Assembly: GCA_013540595.1 (NCBI GenBank)
Contig: JABXKE010000002.1
Coordinates: 682,050 to 746,049 of the forward strand
DNA length: 64,000 bases
Reading direction: 5' to 3'
Source: Pyrodictium sp.
GTDB taxonomy: Archaea; Thermoproteota; Thermoprotei_A; Sulfolobales; Pyrodictiaceae
Below the pieces are notes generated by a model. It saw only the letters and a list, made by a program, of their open reading frames with translations. It did no database searches and was not told the DNA's origin. Within the stretch, counting starts at the first letter, position 1. Every line of letters begins with the position of its first letter. The position numbers and the translations under genes are program-made. Positions 62,230-64,000 of the stretch are shown here, piece after piece.

Positions 62230-62728
62230 CTTCGCTATCCTCTTCAAGCAGTATTATGTTGTGAAGAAACTGCCTACCATACCGTTTAGTTATAAGCATA
62301 CATGTATACAGTGGGAACCCTATCTTTACGCCCTTGGGCACGTAAACAACGTAGCCCTCAACACGCTCCTCGCCTTCAAGTAAAGCTGTCAGCGAGGTAT
62401 ACTTGTCCGTTAATGGATCCATAACAGTCCAAGCAACACGCCGTACTTCGGGAATTTCCCTTAACGCCTCAAGGATGCCTAGCACGTAGCCCCCTTCACG
62501 TTCAACACGACGCCTCATGACATCTAAAGCAGCTTTTTCATTCACGACAACATAGCTTGCCTGTGCCAGCATCCTTCCATCAAACCCTAGGCCTAGGGCT
62601 GCCTTGTAGATAGCAGCTTTACCTGGATCCTCCCCTTCAAATAGCGGTTTGACGTCTACATTGTATCCTAAAGGGTCAGGCAACTGCATCCTCTCTAGGA
62701 GCTTAGACTTATCCACTGTGAGTGCCAT
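62135..62728 (-). CDS. sufB: Truncated SufB/SufD-like protein (N-terminal half only)
   Basis: Residues 1 to about 180 resemble the front part of SufB: SKLLERMQLPDPLGYNVDVK, VMDPLTDKYTSLTALLEGE, then VEGYVVYVPKGVKIGFPLYT and HNIILLEEDSEATVVTGCAA. The protein then ends within 20 codons (SRSTLLLLVCQGVLLP), read from antisense aconitase sequence. Normal SufB is about 400 or more residues with a long beta-helix, so the C-terminal half is missing. It overlaps the aconitase 3' end by 95 bases. It lies 15 bp after sufC and may be a nonfunctional relic, or the lost half may be supplied elsewhere. Confidence 0.7.
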   Translation of the reverse strand: MALTVDKSKLLERMQLPDPLGYNVDVKPLFEGEDPGKAAIYKAALGLGFDGRMLAQASYVVVNEKAALDVMRRRVEREGGYVLGILEALREIPEVRRVAWTVMDPLTDKYTSLTALLEGEERVEGYVVYVPKGVKIGFPLYTCMLITKRYGRQFLHNIILLEEDSEATVVTGCAAAPEAYHSRSTLLLLVCQGVLLP

Positions 62729-62743
62729 GCATGTTACCCTCCA

Positions 62744-63490
62744 CTAGATACTGCATTGCGCTTGTACGCGTTGTGCTAGCCCGCTAAAGCCCTCTTTACG
62801 CAAAACACGCAAAGCATCCTCGGGCTCGAGCCCCGTACTTGTAAGAGAGCCTCCCCACGCTAGATAGATTTCTCGTATAATATTCATGCCAACAAGCCTC
62901 CAAATAAATCCTGTCGTATGACTCACAAGTACAATAGAAATATTCTTCGCGCGTACAGCCCACTCAATAACTTCAGCAAGCCTATCAAGCCAATCTACAT
63001 CCACACCACTATCGGGCTCATCTAAGAGTGCTACACTAGGCCTCTGAAGCATTACAAGGTAAACCTCTACTCTTCTCCGCTCACCACCACTCAAGCTGCC
63101 TAGGTCACGGTACATGAGCTTCTTTATTCCAAGCCTCTCCTCTATCCACTCAAACTCTCTCTTAGACATATAGACTTTGTCTATTTCATTAACGAGATCT
63201 ACTAGCCTTACACCCCTGAGCCTGGGAGGAATCTGGTACCCGAGAACAAGACCCCTCCTAGCCCTATCCAAGAGACCTAGCTCGCTGAGATCCACACCCT
63301 TAAACCTGGCTATACCTCCTAGGAGTCTATAGCCCGGCCGGCCAGCCAATGCTGACAAGAAGCTCGTCTTACCACTACCATTAGGCCCCAGTATAACGTA
63401 GACACCAGGATCTTTAACGACAAACTCCACATTGGCTAATACAGTCTTACCATCAACATCAACCTTAGCCCTATGAACCTCAAGTAACAT
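62744..63490 (-). CDS. sufC: SufC-like Fe-S assembly ATPase
   Basis: A 248-aa ABC ATPase of the SufC type. Walker A LGPNGSGKTSFLSAL (about residues 33-47), the SufC-characteristic GLVLGYQIPPRLRGVRLVD, signature LSGGERRRVEVYLVM and Walker B VALLDEPDSGVDVDWLD (the DSG after DEP is typical of SufC). Energises the SufBCD scaffold for Fe-S cluster building. Needed by the aconitase, AOR and other enzymes here. ATG 63490. Its partner gene downstream is truncated. Confidence 0.85.
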   Translation of the reverse strand: MLLEVHRAKVDVDGKTVLANVEFVVKDPGVYVILGPNGSGKTSFLSALAGRPGYRLLGGIARFKGVDLSELGLLDRARRGLVLGYQIPPRLRGVRLVDLVNEIDKVYMSKREFEWIEERLGIKKLMYRDLGSLSGGERRRVEVYLVMLQRPSVALLDEPDSGVDVDWLDRLAEVIEWAVRAKNISIVLVSHTTGFIWRLVGMNIIREIYLAWGGSLTSTGLEPEDALRVLRKEGFSGLAQRVQAQCSI

Positions 63491-63736
63491 AACTACATCC
63501 TTCCCACGTAACGAGAATATAGCCTCTTCCTTAAATATTACTAAAAACAGAAAGATAAAGATACTCGACAGATGCTACCCAAAGCCAACCAATTAGGGCT
63601 TGAAGCGGGAAAGCTTTAACTAGGATTTAATTGAAATGGGTATGAAAAAACCATCGGGATATGCGCAGCCCTAGTACCCACTAAGCTTAGCTTGTTCGAT
63701 GAGTCCTGGACAGGAGCTCCATACTATCCAATATGT
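63491..63736. other. Intergenic region between sufC and the CdvB-like gene
   Basis: Carries the sufC promoter (TTAAATATTACTAAAA at about 63531-63546; TATA read on the minus strand) and a small hairpin TCCTG (63704-63708) / CAGGA (63711-63715) just after the stop of the CdvB-like gene. No gene seen. Confidence 0.4.
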
Positions 63737-64000
63737 TTATTTGTTTTGTTGGCTCCCACCCGGTGTTGGGAATGCGCTTGGTAGCTCTGGGAACTCTGCC
63801 TTCATTCTCTGCTCTGCTATAGCAGCCGCCTCCTCCATGATCTTCTTTGCTTCCTCACTATACACGCCACTTGGCATGCTCATGAATCCTGTGAACTCGC
63901 CTGCCTCAGTTACAACGCTCTCGAGTATCTCACCGATCTCGGCCATCTCAAGGCCTATCTCTGGCACTAGGCCAGTGAGGTAGCGGCGTAGGTCCTTTAT
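63737..64000 (-). CDS. cdvB: CdvB/ESCRT-III (SNF7)-like protein, C-terminal part (cut by window edge)
   Basis: Minus-strand frame open to the window end. It reads IKDLRRYLTGLVPEIGLEMA, then EIGEILESVVTEAGEFTGFM and, near the end, SEEAKKIMEEAAAIAEQRMK, AEFPELPSAFPTPGG. The helix followed by AExxMKxxFPELP-type tail is the usual C-terminal part of crenarchaeal CdvB paralogues. These proteins polymerise at the membrane in cell division and vesicle budding. The N-terminal ESCRT-III core lies outside the window, so the paralogue cannot be fixed. Confidence 0.7.
   Translation of the reverse strand: MKDLRRYLTGLVPEIGLEMAEIGEILESVVTEAGEFTGFMSMPSGVYSEEAKKIMEEAAAIAEQRMKAEFPELPSAFPTPGGSQQNK

Noticed and set aside
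63699-63983. 94-codon plus-strand ORF at the right edge
   Set aside because: Antisense of the CdvB-like gene, which has clear family sequence.
1-64000. CRISPR arrays, rRNA, complete tRNA genes, intact insertion sequences
   Set aside because: Scanned by eye for regularly spaced repeats, T-arm motifs and transposase signatures; none found. A covariance-model search could still reveal small C/D box RNAs.

Overview
This window looks like chromosomal DNA of a hyperthermophilic, sulfur-world crenarchaeon, most likely Pyrodictiaceae/Desulfurococcales (inference from gene content; no rRNA or tRNA is present to confirm it). The supporting genes are an ESCRT-III/CdvB-like protein at the right edge, a tungsten-type aldehyde ferredoxin oxidoreductase, a HerA-like ATPase, a DUF234 ATPase, XerA, GH57- and GH1-type glycosidases, PIN/AbrB toxin-antitoxin pairs and several threonine-stalked surface proteins. 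GTG and TTG starts are frequent, ribosome binding sites resemble GGAGGTG, and crenarchaeal TATA boxes are recognisable.

Layout. 1-16 kb: a surface protein, a TrkH-type cation transporter, a ThiL-type kinase, a class II glutamine amidotransferase-like protein, a Ndh-2/SQR-like flavoprotein, a decayed exported-protein gene, a DUF2139-like protein, and a divergent pair of surface proteins (one a transglutaminase-fold enzyme). 16-22 kb: a small HTH gene facing a membrane-protein gene, the remnant of an aspartate-semialdehyde dehydrogenase gene, a VapBC pair, a LemA/DUF2207 operon, and a XerA recombinase with an unusual Pro/Gln tail. 22-30 kb: a C69-type dipeptidase, a GH57-like/MFS/GH1 cluster, a surface M1-like metallopeptidase and a thioredoxin. 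30-34 kb: a membrane-anchored octaheme cytochrome of the tetrathionate-reductase family, a class II aldolase and a second VapBC pair. 34-42 kb: acetyl-CoA synthetase followed by a complete branched-chain amino-acid ABC importer. 42-49 kb: regulators (DUF438-HTH fusion, ribbon-helix-helix proteins), a methyltransferase, a DUF234 ATPase with a duplicated start region, and a HerA-like ATPase. 48.7-53.5 kb: two converging ABC-2 export systems. 53.6-62.2 kb: AOR, a B3/4-domain protein, then citrate synthase, isocitrate dehydrogenase and aconitase in a row. 62-64 kb: sufC with a truncated sufB that collides with the aconitase 3' end, and the C-terminus of a CdvB-like protein.

How the genes fit together. 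Acetyl-CoA synthetase, the three consecutive TCA genes, AOR and the amino-acid importer suggest growth on peptides or organic acids, with electrons going to ferredoxin/NAD(P)H and possibly to the flavoprotein and the octaheme cytochrome. The glycosidase/MFS cluster suggests uptake and hydrolysis of oligosaccharides. Several loci show recent genome rearrangement: the sufB/acnA junction, the asd remnant, the degraded gene near 9.5-9.9 kb and the duplicated start at 44.46-44.50 kb. Several genes of 29-73 codons were found by reading the gaps directly, including an HTH protein (16119-16340) and a ribbon-helix-helix protein (46770-46943).
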